In this document: positions 39,428-47,396 of the stretch, piece after piece
How positions within the stretch are numbered: the stretch's first letter is position 1
Layout: every line of letters starts with the position of its first letter
DNA from: an uncultured Pelagibacteraceae bacterium
GTDB taxonomy: Bacteria > Pseudomonadota > Alphaproteobacteria > Pelagibacterales > Pelagibacteraceae
Assembly (NCBI GenBank): GCA_902624885.1
Contig: CACNZU010000006.1
Location: 1-47,396 of the forward strand
Direction of reading: 5' to 3'
Length of the DNA: 47,396 nt
Position numbers and translations under genes: made by a program
The notes under the pieces: generated by a model
Told to the model about the DNA's origin: nothing
The model's database searches: none
What the model saw: only the letters and a program-made list of their open reading frames with translations

Positions 39428-40351
39428 TTATGCGTTAACTGCGAGTTTTATTTGATGCGTAGATAATCTTTTTTTAGAAATGATAATATCCTTTATCTCT
39501 GATATTGAAAAAGCCGACTCAGATAGAAACAACTTCCTTAAAAACATATTAGTGAGTTGATGACCTCCCTGATTACATGAAACTTTTCCTAAAACTCTAA
39601 AACCGGATAACATAAAATCTCCAGCTAAATCAAGAATCTTATGATTTACAAATTCATTTCTATTTCTTAATCCACCTTTGTTAAGAATTTTATCTTTATC
39701 AACTACGATTGCATTATCGAGGGAGCCACCTTTTGCTAATCCCAATTTTTTAATTTTTTCTATATCGTCAAATAAACAAAAGGTTCTAGATTCATAAATA
39801 TCAACGAGATTATCAGTTTGAAAATTTACAAGATTTTTTTGTTGGCCAATAATTTTGTTATTATATTTTAATTTAAAGTCTACTTCAAAAGTATTATTTG
39901 GTTCTATTGAAATATTTCTATCTCCATCAACTAATTCGATTGGCTCAGAAATTTTTAAATATTTTCTTTTTTTTTCTAATTTTTTTAATTGAACATTTTT
40001 AAGAATATCTAAGAATTCTTTCGCCGAACCATCCATTATTGGAATTTCCTCGCTGTCTATTTCTATAATCGCATTATCGATGCCGCAAATATAAAGGGAT
40101 GCAAGAAGATGCTCTACTGTTGAAACTTTTACACCATGTTCATTTTCTAGAGTTGTACAGAGCTTTGCAGATGAAACTTGATCATAAGTAGCTTTAACTT
40201 CATTATTGTTTTTCAAATCAACTCTTTTAAAAACTATTCCTTGATCAGATTTGCCTGGAATAATTTTTACCTTAGAATTCTTGCCTGTATGAAGTCCAAT
40301 TCCTTTAAATTTTACAGGTTGCTCTAAAGTTATTTGATAAGTTTCTAACAT
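39428..40351 (-). CDS. lpxC: UDP-3-O-acyl-N-acetylglucosamine deacetylase
   Basis: 307 residues from the ATG at 40351. A longer frame from 40414 would add 21 residues unlike LpxC, whereas MLETYQITLEQPVKFKGIGLHTGK matches the family start. Zinc ligands are the histidine in VSTVEHLLASLY and the histidine and aspartate in NHKILDLAGDF; the catalytic histidine is in GGHQLTN. First committed step of lipid A synthesis, so the organism makes LPS. It lies directly after ftsA, where ftsZ would be expected in between. Confidence 0.93.
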   Translation of the reverse strand: MLETYQITLEQPVKFKGIGLHTGKNSKVKIIPGKSDQGIVFKRVDLKNNNEVKATYDQVSSAKLCTTLENEHGVKVSTVEHLLASLYICGIDNAIIEIDSEEIPIMDGSAKEFLDILKNVQLKKLEKKRKYLKISEPIELVDGDRNISIEPNNTFEVDFKLKYNNKIIGQQKNLVNFQTDNLVDIYESRTFCLFDDIEKIKKLGLAKGGSLDNAIVVDKDKILNKGGLRNRNEFVNHKILDLAGDFMLSGFRVLGKVSCNQGGHQLTNMFLRKLFLSESAFSISEIKDIIISKKRLSTHQIKLAVNA

Positions 40352-40419
40352 GAAGAGTTTTATACATAATTTATTGCTTGCTCTTAAAACAACTAATGTT
40401 TCTAAAAATAACAATTAAT

Positions 40420-41604
40420 TTAATTGAAGAAATCAAAGATCTTCGAAATAAGTGATTTTTTTTCATGTATAAAAGGCACTGCTTCCTTATTCCACCCATA
40501 TTGAACAACATTATTAGCGTTCTCATAAAGGGTTTCAGAATTTTCATTTTTAAAAAAACTTAGCTCATAATTATGTTGATCCGCAAAAAAAAGCTTATAA
40601 CTGCTTTCAAAGCACTTTTGATTAATTATATCTTTTATGTTCAAAAAAATTGGAACCTGATTTTTCAAAAAACTTTTAAGGTTAATATTTTTAAAGAGTA
40701 TAATTTCAGCTATTTCTAGTATTCGTGCGTTAGCAATCTCTATAAATAGTTTTTTTTTAATTTTCCTAAAATTATTACCTTGAAAAAATTCTTTTTCTAA
40801 AAAGTTGTCGTTATCACCATCAAATTTTGAATTTAAAAGGATATTTCTTAAATCTTCAATTTTAAAACCTGTTACTTTTGCAATATCCATTAAAACTATA
40901 TCTGAGCCGAAATCAAAATCTTGTGTAAATTTTAACGCAGAATTTTCAAAATAAATTATTTGAGAATTTTGCTCACTTATTTTTATTTTGACAAAAGTAT
41001 TTAGGTTTGTGTTTTTATTTATTATATTTACACCTTCAATAAAACTTTTAGATATAATTCTTTTTAATCTTAAATTGCACTTATTTAATATATTCTCTAA
41101 GTTCTTGTAATCATTTTTATTGATGAGAAAAAAAGAAAGTTCGTGGGAATAAAAATTTCCGAATAAACCTATAGGAAGATTGTTTGTTACTTTTTTATCT
41201 AATAAAAAATTTGAATTAAAAATATGAAGTATTTTTTTCTTTTCTTCAGTCTCATTAATTTTCGATTTTAAAGAATTTAATATGTAAGTCACATTCTCTT
41301 TTAATAATTGAGAGCCATTTAATTTTTTAAAACCTGAAAAATTTATTGTTGAGCACTCTAAATTATTAAGAATTATAACTACTTCTTTAAAAATAATATT
41401 TAATTTTTTTTCAATAATATAAATATTATTTTTTAGAATATTAAAAACTACATTGTGATCTAAAATTTTATTATTACTTATTCCCTGAATTGGTACTGAA
41501 TTAAAGTATAAAAATTTATAGTTGTTATCTACTGTTTCACCAACAAAAAAAATAAATTCAGTCTGATTTATTTCAATAAAAAATATTGGAGAATTATTTT
41601 TCAT
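40420..41604 (-). CDS. ftsA: FtsA-like division protein, strongly divergent
   Basis: 394 residues, between ftsQ and lpxC where FtsA is found. Weak overall similarity: a segment with FTQDFDFGSDIVLMDIAKVTGFKIEDLRNILLNSKF corresponds to the FtsA region around subdomain 2B, and the last residues KKSLISKIFDFFN form an amphipathic helix like FtsA's membrane-targeting end. The actin-family nucleotide loops are degenerate: no DxGxxK-like loop at the N-terminus and IKISEQNSQIIYF in place of a DIGGGTT-type loop. Identification rests largely on position and the C-terminal helix. FtsA anchors FtsZ to the membrane. Confidence 0.7.
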   Translation of the reverse strand: MKNNSPIFFIEINQTEFIFFVGETVDNNYKFLYFNSVPIQGISNNKILDHNVVFNILKNNIYIIEKKLNIIFKEVVIILNNLECSTINFSGFKKLNGSQLLKENVTYILNSLKSKINETEEKKKILHIFNSNFLLDKKVTNNLPIGLFGNFYSHELSFFLINKNDYKNLENILNKCNLRLKRIISKSFIEGVNIINKNTNLNTFVKIKISEQNSQIIYFENSALKFTQDFDFGSDIVLMDIAKVTGFKIEDLRNILLNSKFDGDNDNFLEKEFFQGNNFRKIKKKLFIEIANARILEIAEIILFKNINLKSFLKNQVPIFLNIKDIINQKCFESSYKLFFADQHNYELSFFKNENSETLYENANNVVQYGWNKEAVPFIHEKKSLISKIFDFFN

Positions 41605-41607
41605 AAC

Positions 41608-42267
41608 TTATTTTAAAATAAGTTGATCGCTAATTCTATAATCAAAAGTTCGGTATTTATCAAAATTTACTTGATCTTTTAATACTAGAAAATTTTCAAG
41701 ACTCTTCAAATAATCATTAGTTGGCAATTTAATTAATTGATTCTTTTTTGTTACTAAATCCCATCTTTTTGACTCAAATAAATAAAATTCTTTTATATTT
41801 TCGATAGGAAAGTTAATTTTTTTTAAACTATTATAAAAAACTCCAAAATTGGCTTCGTCTCCAAATACAAGTGGTAAATCCTCAAAATTTTTAAAATTAA
41901 AAAAACTTATTATATCGTTATTTTCAGTAAAATATTTTTTTTCTGTTTTATTTTGTAAGATTGCAATAGGTTTCTTTTCAAAAATTTTTATCTTTATTTT
42001 ATTAGGATAAACCTTTTTGATCTCAAAACTTTTAATAATATCTATTTCTTCTAACTTATTTTGAATTTCCTTTTTATCTATTAGAATAATGTTTTTATTT
42101 AATAAAAAATTAAGTTTTTTGGTAATAGTATTCTTATCCAAAACAGAATTATTCTCCACGTATATTTCTTTTATAACTAAAATTGGTAAGCCAGAAAAAT
42201 TACCTTTGATACTGTAAGTGCTCAGAATTATTATTAATAAAAGACCAATTAAATATCTTCTCTTCAT
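41608..42267 (-). CDS. ftsQ: Cell division protein FtsQ (divergent)
   Basis: 219 residues: an N-terminal membrane helix (about 5-22), then a POTRA-like domain (VIKEIYVENNSVLDKNTITKKLNFLLNKNIILIDKKEIQNKL, followed by SFEIKKVYPNKIKIKIFEKKPIAIL), and a beta domain including RRWDLVTK-type text (SKRWDLVTKKNQLIKLPTND). FtsQ links early and late division proteins in the periplasm. Overlaps ddl as ATGA and is 3 bases ahead of ftsA. Low identity to model FtsQ, but motif order and position support it. Confidence 0.85.
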   Translation of the reverse strand: MKRRYLIGLLLIIILSTYSIKGNFSGLPILVIKEIYVENNSVLDKNTITKKLNFLLNKNIILIDKKEIQNKLEEIDIIKSFEIKKVYPNKIKIKIFEKKPIAILQNKTEKKYFTENNDIISFFNFKNFEDLPLVFGDEANFGVFYNSLKKINFPIENIKEFYLFESKRWDLVTKKNQLIKLPTNDYLKSLENFLVLKDQVNFDKYRTFDYRISDQLILK

Positions 42268-43202
42268 CTATTTATACTAGCGTTTAGAAGGATCTTTTCT
42301 ACCAAATTAGAAAAGGAGATCCCGTAAAAACTTGCAATCTCAGGTACTAGCGATAAACTTGTCATTCCAGGTTGAGTATTTATTTCGAGAAGGTAAAATT
42401 TGTTTTTAAAAAATTTAAAATCTGCTCTCGACACACCTTTACAACCCAAAGCTTTATGTGCTTGTTTTGCCAATGCTAAAGCTTTCAAATTATTTTCCTT
42501 TTTCAATCTGGCTGGCATAAGGTGCTTAGTCTTTGCTGACTTTGAGTATTTTGCTTTATAATCATAAAAGGATCGTGATGGCACGAGTTCAATAGCACCA
42601 ATTGGAGTGTCATCAATAATCGCAACTTGTATTTCTTGACCGCCTATAAACTCTTCTAAAATTAATTCATTATATTTTTTAAATAATTGTCTTGTATATT
42701 TATTTAATTGATCAAAATTTTTTGATATTTTCACACCAAGACTTGAGCCCTCATTTGAAGGTTTTATAACAGCTGGAAATTTAATTTTTTTTCTTTTTAA
42801 AAGTAATTTTAATGATGTACCGCTGAATTCACTTTTGCGCAATACAAAGTACTTGGGTGTTGATATATTATTTTTAATAAAAATTTCTTTTGAGATAATT
42901 TTATTCATGGCATTGTAAGAGCTTATAACCCCTGAATGAGTGTAGGGTATTTTAAGATATTCAAAGTAGCTCTGTGCTACACCGTCTTCTCCTCCCTTAC
43001 CATGTAAGGCATTGAAGATAACATCAATTTTATATTTATTAATAAGATTAAAATTTTTAAATTTTGGGTCAAAAGTAGATACAATGTAATTTTTTTTTTT
43101 TAGTGCTTTAATACACGCTTTTCCGCTATTAAGGCTTACTTTTCTCTCACCGGAAGTTCCACCTAATACGACCAAAACCCTTCTAAATTTTTTTTTATTC
43201 AC
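42264..43202 (-). CDS. ddl: D-alanine--D-alanine ligase
   Basis: 312 residues, ATP-grasp enzyme making the D-Ala-D-Ala end of the peptidoglycan precursor. Blocks: VVLGGTSGERKVSLNSG at the N-terminus, FNALHGKGGEDGVAQSYFEYLKIPYTHSGV, VIKPSNEGSSLGVKI (ATP loop), LILEEFIGGQEIQVAI, and the metal-binding LLEINTQPGMTSLSLVPEIA. Overlaps murB by 8 bases and ftsQ by 4. Confidence 0.94.
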   Translation of the reverse strand: MNKKKFRRVLVVLGGTSGERKVSLNSGKACIKALKKKNYIVSTFDPKFKNFNLINKYKIDVIFNALHGKGGEDGVAQSYFEYLKIPYTHSGVISSYNAMNKIISKEIFIKNNISTPKYFVLRKSEFSGTSLKLLLKRKKIKFPAVIKPSNEGSSLGVKISKNFDQLNKYTRQLFKKYNELILEEFIGGQEIQVAIIDDTPIGAIELVPSRSFYDYKAKYSKSAKTKHLMPARLKKENNLKALALAKQAHKALGCKGVSRADFKFFKNKFYLLEINTQPGMTSLSLVPEIASFYGISFSNLVEKILLNASINR

Positions 43203-44100
43203 CTATAATTTTAATCTCCAATTCAAGATTAACTCCTACTTTTTCGCTTACCGTATCTCTCACTCTATTTATCAATTTTTCTATGTCAGCTGATTTTGCA
43301 TTTCCATTATTTACAAAAAAATTACAGTGTTTTTCTGAAATTATTGCATCACCTTCCTTAAATTTATCACAACCAGCCTCTTTAATTATTTGCCATGCTT
43401 TTTTTTTATAGTTAGTATTCTTGAATGTACTTCCACAAGTTTTAATTTGACTAGGCTGTGATTGTTTTTTTCTTTTAATTAATTCATTTTGTTTTTTTTC
43501 AATTTTTTCTTTAGGCTCAATACTTCCTTTTAATTTAACAGAAGTTACAATAAAATTTTCCGGAAGATTTGTACCCCTATAAATAAAATCAATTTCCTCA
43601 CGTTTAATCTCTTTTTCTTTAATGCTTTTTGTATCAATTACTTTTAAAGATATTAAAATTTTTGAAATATCATATCCGTAACAACCGCTATTCATAATCA
43701 CTGCACCCCCTATGGATCCTGGGATGCAAGAAAGAAATTCAAAATTACTTATTCCGTTTTTTTTTGCAAAGTCTGACACTTTTCTATCTAGTGACGCAGA
43801 ACCTGCCTCGATGATATCTCCATCTACCAATTTCATTTCGGAAAAACCTGATCCAAGCTTAATTACAACCCCTCTTATCCCTTTATCTCTTATAAGTGTA
43901 TTTGAACCTGCACCCAAAATCGTAATTTTGTGATTGTTTTTTTTATTTTCTTTTAAAAATTCGATTAATTGATCTTTATTTTTAGGTTTAAATAAGTAAT
44001 CTGCAGGACCACCAAGATTAAACCAGCTATAATTAGAAAGTTTTGTATTTTGAGTAATAGTTTTATCAAATTTTTTTATGGTTTTTTGATTTAAGCTCAT
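43195..44100 (-). CDS. murB: UDP-N-acetylenolpyruvoylglucosamine reductase
   Basis: 301 residues if started at the ATG at 44100, which overlaps the murC stop as ATGA. An in-frame ATG at 44127 would add nine residues inside murC and is less likely. FAD-binding blocks are NYSWFNLGGPADYLFKP and ILGAGSNTLIRDKGIRGVVIKL; the substrate site includes CIPGSIGGAVIMNSGCYG and CGSTFKNT, whose serine is the proton donor in type I MurB. Reduces the enolpyruvyl group to form UDP-MurNAc. Confidence 0.92.
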   Translation of the reverse strand: MSLNQKTIKKFDKTITQNTKLSNYSWFNLGGPADYLFKPKNKDQLIEFLKENKKNNHKITILGAGSNTLIRDKGIRGVVIKLGSGFSEMKLVDGDIIEAGSASLDRKVSDFAKKNGISNFEFLSCIPGSIGGAVIMNSGCYGYDISKILISLKVIDTKSIKEKEIKREEIDFIYRGTNLPENFIVTSVKLKGSIEPKEKIEKKQNELIKRKKQSQPSQIKTCGSTFKNTNYKKKAWQIIKEAGCDKFKEGDAIISEKHCNFFVNNGNAKSADIEKLINRVRDTVSEKVGVNLELEIKIIGE

Positions 44101-45497
44101 AAAGTATTCTCTAATTCTTTCATCCATTTTGAAACTAAACCAGCTCCCATACCAATTATAATCTCATTACTAATTAAATTTTTTCTTAAAAATTTCCCAA
44201 TTTTTAAATGATCTTCAATAGTAATAACTTGAGTATTTGATAATTTGCCAATCAAATTAGCAAATTTAACTTGATTAAATTTAGGGCTCTTTTTTTCCCC
44301 TGCAGCGTATAAAGGACATAATAAAACCAGATCGGACTTAGAAAAAGACTTAGCAAATTCTTTTTTTAAAGATAGCACTCTAGAATAACGATGAGGTTCA
44401 AATATAGAAATAATCTTCCTGTTACTATGAGCTTTTTTAACCCCCTCTAAAATTGAGGCTATTTCGGTTGGGTGATGAGCGTAGTCATCATAGAAATCAT
44501 TTAAATCTTTAGAGAATATTTTTGTCATTCTTCGCTGAACTCCAGAAAATTTTTTAAGCGACTTTTTTATAATATTTTGATTTACTCCTAAGTTTAAACA
44601 TACACTTATAGCTGCTGTAGCATTTAGAACGTTATGTTTACCTAATAATTTTAACTCAATGTTTTTAATCTTTTTGTTTTTTTTCTTTAAATCTCTATAA
44701 TTAAGGTCAAAAACAGAGTAGTCAGTTTTATATCTTACATTAGAAACTCTGTAATTCGATTTTGCACTTTGACCGTATGTTAAAATATTTTTACTTTTAA
44801 TCTGTTTATATATTTTTTTGATATTTTTATTATCAATGCAAACAATCGATTTACCAGTAGGTGGAGTTTTTTCAATGAATTTCACAAAAGATTTTTCTAA
44901 ATTTTCAAAACTTTTATAAAAATCTATATGCTCATAATCTAGGTTGGTAACTATGGAATAATTTATAGGTAACTTGAGGAAACTTCCGTCAGATTCGTCT
45001 GCTTCAAGAATAGACCATTCGCCCTTTCCAAGTTTCGCATTACTATTAAATGAATTTATTACTCCGCCATTTATAATCGTAGGATCAAGCTTTTGATCGG
45101 AGAGAATTTTTGAAACAAGCGAGGTGGTTGTTGTTTTACCATGAGATCCAGTGATAATTATATTTTTCTTTAAAGAAACAATATCTGCCAGAACTTCAGC
45201 TCTTGAATAAATTGGAATTTTCTTTCTAATTGCATATTTAATCTCGATATTACTATTTTTTATAGCCGAGGATCGAACTATAATTGTAGAGTTTTTCAAA
45301 TTTTTTACAGAGTGGCCTATAAAAACTTTAATACCCAAATTAGCACAAGTTATAGTGTTTTTATTTTTACTCTGATCGCTACCTTGTATTTTGTATCCCA
45401 TATTTTTCATTATTTGAGCTAACCCGCTCATCCCAATTCCACCAATACCTAGAAAATGGATAATTTCATTTTGACCTAAATTAATTTTTTTCATCAA
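44097..45497 (-). CDS. murC: UDP-N-acetylmuramate--L-alanine ligase
   Basis: 466 residues, Mur ligase family. FLGIGGIGMSGLAQIMKNMGY at the N-terminus binds the UDP-sugar, ITGSHGKTTTTSLVSKIL is the ATP P-loop, EADESDGSFLKL and DYAHHPTEIASIL are further conserved sites, and IFEPHRYSRVLSL lies in the C-terminal domain. Adds L-alanine to UDP-MurNAc. Two adjacent ATGs mark the start, which overlaps murG by 14-17 bases. Confidence 0.95.
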   Translation of the reverse strand: MMKKINLGQNEIIHFLGIGGIGMSGLAQIMKNMGYKIQGSDQSKNKNTITCANLGIKVFIGHSVKNLKNSTIIVRSSAIKNSNIEIKYAIRKKIPIYSRAEVLADIVSLKKNIIITGSHGKTTTTSLVSKILSDQKLDPTIINGGVINSFNSNAKLGKGEWSILEADESDGSFLKLPINYSIVTNLDYEHIDFYKSFENLEKSFVKFIEKTPPTGKSIVCIDNKNIKKIYKQIKSKNILTYGQSAKSNYRVSNVRYKTDYSVFDLNYRDLKKKNKKIKNIELKLLGKHNVLNATAAISVCLNLGVNQNIIKKSLKKFSGVQRRMTKIFSKDLNDFYDDYAHHPTEIASILEGVKKAHSNRKIISIFEPHRYSRVLSLKKEFAKSFSKSDLVLLCPLYAAGEKKSPKFNQVKFANLIGKLSNTQVITIEDHLKIGKFLRKNLISNEIIIGMGAGLVSKWMKELENTL

Positions 45498-46578
45498 TAA
45501 TTTCTCTTAATACTTGGTTAATATTTTTATAGACATTTTTGTCAGAATATTGACGCTGATTCATTTTTATTTTGTTTAATAATGATCTGTTCTGACATAT
45601 ATCATTTATAAGATTATAAAGCTTGGTGTTTAAATCTTTTTCTTCAATTAGAAAGGATAAGTTATTTTTTTGATAGTAAGATGCATTTTTTAATTGATGA
45701 TTATCCGCAGAACTTGGAAGTGGTACAGATATAAATGGGATATTCGCATTTGTTAATTCTGCTAACATTGATGATCCAGATCTTGTAATTGCTAAATTTG
45801 TTTTTGAAAAGTATTCAGTAAGATTCACACTAAAATTAAAAATTTCAAATTCAATTTTTGCTTTTTCATAAAATTCTCTAAGAAATTCATTTTGATTAGG
45901 CATACATTGTTGGAAAATTTTAAGATTAATTATTTTTTTTGAACATTCTTTAAATATTTTTGGAAGTGTTTCAGCGAATATTTTTGCTGCTTGACTGCCG
46001 CCAAGCACAAGTATGCTAAGTCTTTTTTCATTATTGATTTTTGTTATATTTTCAGAAAAATTGATAATTTCTTTATTTATAATATTTCCTATCTCATAAA
46101 TTTTGAAATCGTATTTTTTGGGTATCCCTTCGAGTTGTTTATTAGAAACTATGATTTTATTTGAAAAAGGTAATAAATAATTATTAGCTTTTCCAATAAT
46201 TAAATTATTTTCATAAATTATAAATTTAATTCTTAAAATATAAGCTGCTAAACAAATGGGAAAGGAAGCATATCCACCCATACCAATGATAATTCTGGGT
46301 CTATTTAAAATTAAAAAAACTAAAGATCTTAATATTGAATAAAAAATTAAAAATGATGAACGAATTAAAAAGTAGAAACTTTTTGAAATTAATGGAGATG
46401 AAGGTAGTATAGAGATTTTGAAAGTTTTATACCTTTCTAGATATTTATATCCTCTTTTATCTGTAGTAATCTCAACTTGAAAATCACTGATTTTTAAGTG
46501 TTCTGCTAAGTTTATGCCTGGAAATACATGTCCGCCGGTACCACCAACAGCTATTAAAATTTTGTAATCTTTAGTCAT
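45481..46578 (-). CDS. murG: UDP-GlcNAc:lipid I N-acetylglucosaminyltransferase
   Basis: 365 residues, GT-B fold glycosyltransferase that makes lipid II on the inner face of the membrane. Blocks: VAVGGTGGHVFPGINLAEHL, GMGGYASFPICLAAYIL, IYENNLIIGKANNYLLPFSNKI, VLGGSQAAKIF, AITRSGSSMLAELTNANIPFISVPLPSSADNHQLKNA. Overlaps ftsW by 8 bases and murC by 14-17. Confidence 0.94.
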   Translation of the reverse strand: MTKDYKILIAVGGTGGHVFPGINLAEHLKISDFQVEITTDKRGYKYLERYKTFKISILPSSPLISKSFYFLIRSSFLIFYSILRSLVFLILNRPRIIIGMGGYASFPICLAAYILRIKFIIYENNLIIGKANNYLLPFSNKIIVSNKQLEGIPKKYDFKIYEIGNIINKEIINFSENITKINNEKRLSILVLGGSQAAKIFAETLPKIFKECSKKIINLKIFQQCMPNQNEFLREFYEKAKIEFEIFNFSVNLTEYFSKTNLAITRSGSSMLAELTNANIPFISVPLPSSADNHQLKNASYYQKNNLSFLIEEKDLNTKLYNLINDICQNRSLLNKIKMNQRQYSDKNVYKNINQVLREIIDEKN

Positions 46579-47396
46579 ATAAATAAGTTTTATTTTTTGT
46601 ATAATTTAAAATTACTCCGGCTAAAATAGCGCTTCCAACAAGAGATGAACCTCCGTAACTCAAAAAAGGTAATGTCATTCCAGTTGTAGGAATTAGATTT
46701 GTATTTACACCAACATGAATAAATGTTTGAAAAACAAGTAATGAAGCCAACCCACTAAGTGAAATTTTTACTAATCGGTCGTCTTGATTAATACAATTTT
46801 TTATTATTCTAAAAGAAATATAGAGAAATATGAATATTATTAAAATTGAAATTATTGAGCCATACTCTTCAGAAATAATCGCAATAATATAATCCGTATG
46901 GGCTTCAGGTACCCTATCTTTCAAAATTCCTTCTCCCATTCCTTGCCCTGTTAAACCACCAAGTTTTATAGCATCTAAAGCTGAAGAGGACTGAAACTTG
47001 TCACCTTTGCTTGGATCTATAAATGAAATTAAACGATTAATTATATAGCCAAACTTTTCAGGAAATAAAAATAGCAGAAAACTTAGAGTAACTAAAAAAA
47101 TTATTAAAAATCCAAATACATAAAACAAACTTATTCCAGATATAAAGACTGTAGCAACCCAGCTTAAGACAAGTAAAATAGACTGGCCGAGGTCTGGTTG
47201 ATCAATTAAAAGAATTATAACAAATGATAATAATGTAAAACTTATCAAGTATCTTAATTGTAAGCTATGTAATTTATCAAATGTCAAAATTTTAACTGAG
47301 GCTAAAATAAAAAATGGCTTTAAAATTTCAATTGGTTGTAATCTAAAAAAATAAAAATCAAGCCATCTTTTGGCTCCTTTTACCTCTATTCCAATT
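46571..47396 (-). CDS. ftsW: Cell division glycosyltransferase FtsW (5' truncated by window edge)
   Basis: SEDS family membrane protein that polymerises lipid II at the septum. The frame is open to the window edge, so the N-terminus is missing; the TTG at 47287 that could look like a start is internal because GAKRWLDFYFFRLQPIEILKPFF, a SEDS signature, is encoded upstream of it. Further signatures are DQPDLGQSILLVLSW, GGLTGQGMGEGILKDRVPEAHTDYIIAIISEEYGS and TGMTLPFLSYGGSSLVGSA. Its place before murG in the division cluster separates it from RodA at 8186-9310. Confidence 0.93.
   Translation of the reverse strand, partial: IGIEVKGAKRWLDFYFFRLQPIEILKPFFILASVKILTFDKLHSLQLRYLISFTLLSFVIILLIDQPDLGQSILLVLSWVATVFISGISLFYVFGFLIIFLVTLSFLLFLFPEKFGYIINRLISFIDPSKGDKFQSSSALDAIKLGGLTGQGMGEGILKDRVPEAHTDYIIAIISEEYGSIISILIIFIFLYISFRIIKNCINQDDRLVKISLSGLASLLVFQTFIHVGVNTNLIPTTGMTLPFLSYGGSSLVGSAILAGVILNYTKNKTYLYD

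Noticed and set aside
40352-40414. Longer lpxC reading frame starting at 40414
   Set aside because: The extra 21 residues are unlike LpxC; MLETYQITL at 40351 matches family starts.
44101-44127. murB start at 44127
   Set aside because: The ATG at 44100 gives the ATGA overlap with murC seen elsewhere in this cluster, and the added residues match nothing in MurB.
46571-47287. Complete ftsW starting at a TTG at 47287
   Set aside because: SEDS-family sequence continues upstream in frame to the window edge, so the gene is simply truncated.

Overview
The window looks like a chromosome segment from a streamlined marine alphaproteobacterium of the SAR11 (Pelagibacterales) type. The grounds are very AT-rich DNA with intergenic gaps of only a few bases, lysine- and asparagine-rich proteins, a circularly permuted (two-piece) tmRNA gene, ThyX instead of ThyA, and a SAM-II/SAM-V tandem riboswitch in front of metY. 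This is inference from gene content; no rRNA gene is present to confirm it.

Layout. 1-3.5 kb (+): the end of gshA, then gshB (glutathione synthesis), then a long leader (promoter, SAM-II aptamer, intrinsic terminator, SAM-V aptamer, two tiny overlapping leader ORFs) controlling metY. 3.5-7.6 kb (-): two paralogous small lipoproteins, then a three-gene amino-acid/2-oxoacid operon (FAD D-amino-acid dehydrogenase type, EamA exporter, 2-hydroxyacid dehydrogenase). 7.6-23.2 kb (-): a long run of same-strand genes reading hflK-hflC-DUF2065-degP-miaA-ilvB-ilvH-ilvC-leuA-mreB-mreC-mreD-mrdA-rodA-bactofilin, covering membrane protein quality control, branched-chain amino acids and rod-shape cell-wall growth. 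23.3-25.0 kb: convergent mrp and thyX.

25.0-29.4 kb is the accessory part. The permuted tmRNA gene ends in a compact GCAA-tetraloop hairpin. A 22-base core of that hairpin recurs exactly twice more downstream in the same orientation, about 411 and 430 bp apart. Each interval between copies holds one small gene (a DUF2784 membrane protein, then a rhodanese). Three methyltransferases (two FkbM type) and a 2OG-Fe(II) oxygenase follow. I read this as a possible site of repeated integration at the tmRNA 3' end, with a repeated RNA element as the main alternative.

29.4-36.5 kb: a mazG-like NTP pyrophosphohydrolase with a coupled 27-residue membrane peptide, fumC, an AsmA-like protein, a UvrD/PcrA helicase and aminopeptidase P. 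36.5 kb to the end (-): the division and cell-wall cluster ftsW-murG-murC-murB-ddl-ftsQ-ftsA, then lpxC, bamD and ligA. ftsZ, which usually lies between ftsA and lpxC in alphaproteobacteria, is absent, and FtsA is strongly degenerate although it keeps its C-terminal amphipathic helix.

Several genes have non-standard translation starts: leader ORFs ending in ATGA-type overlaps before metY and mrp, and an inverted repeat between Shine-Dalgarno and start codon at hflK.
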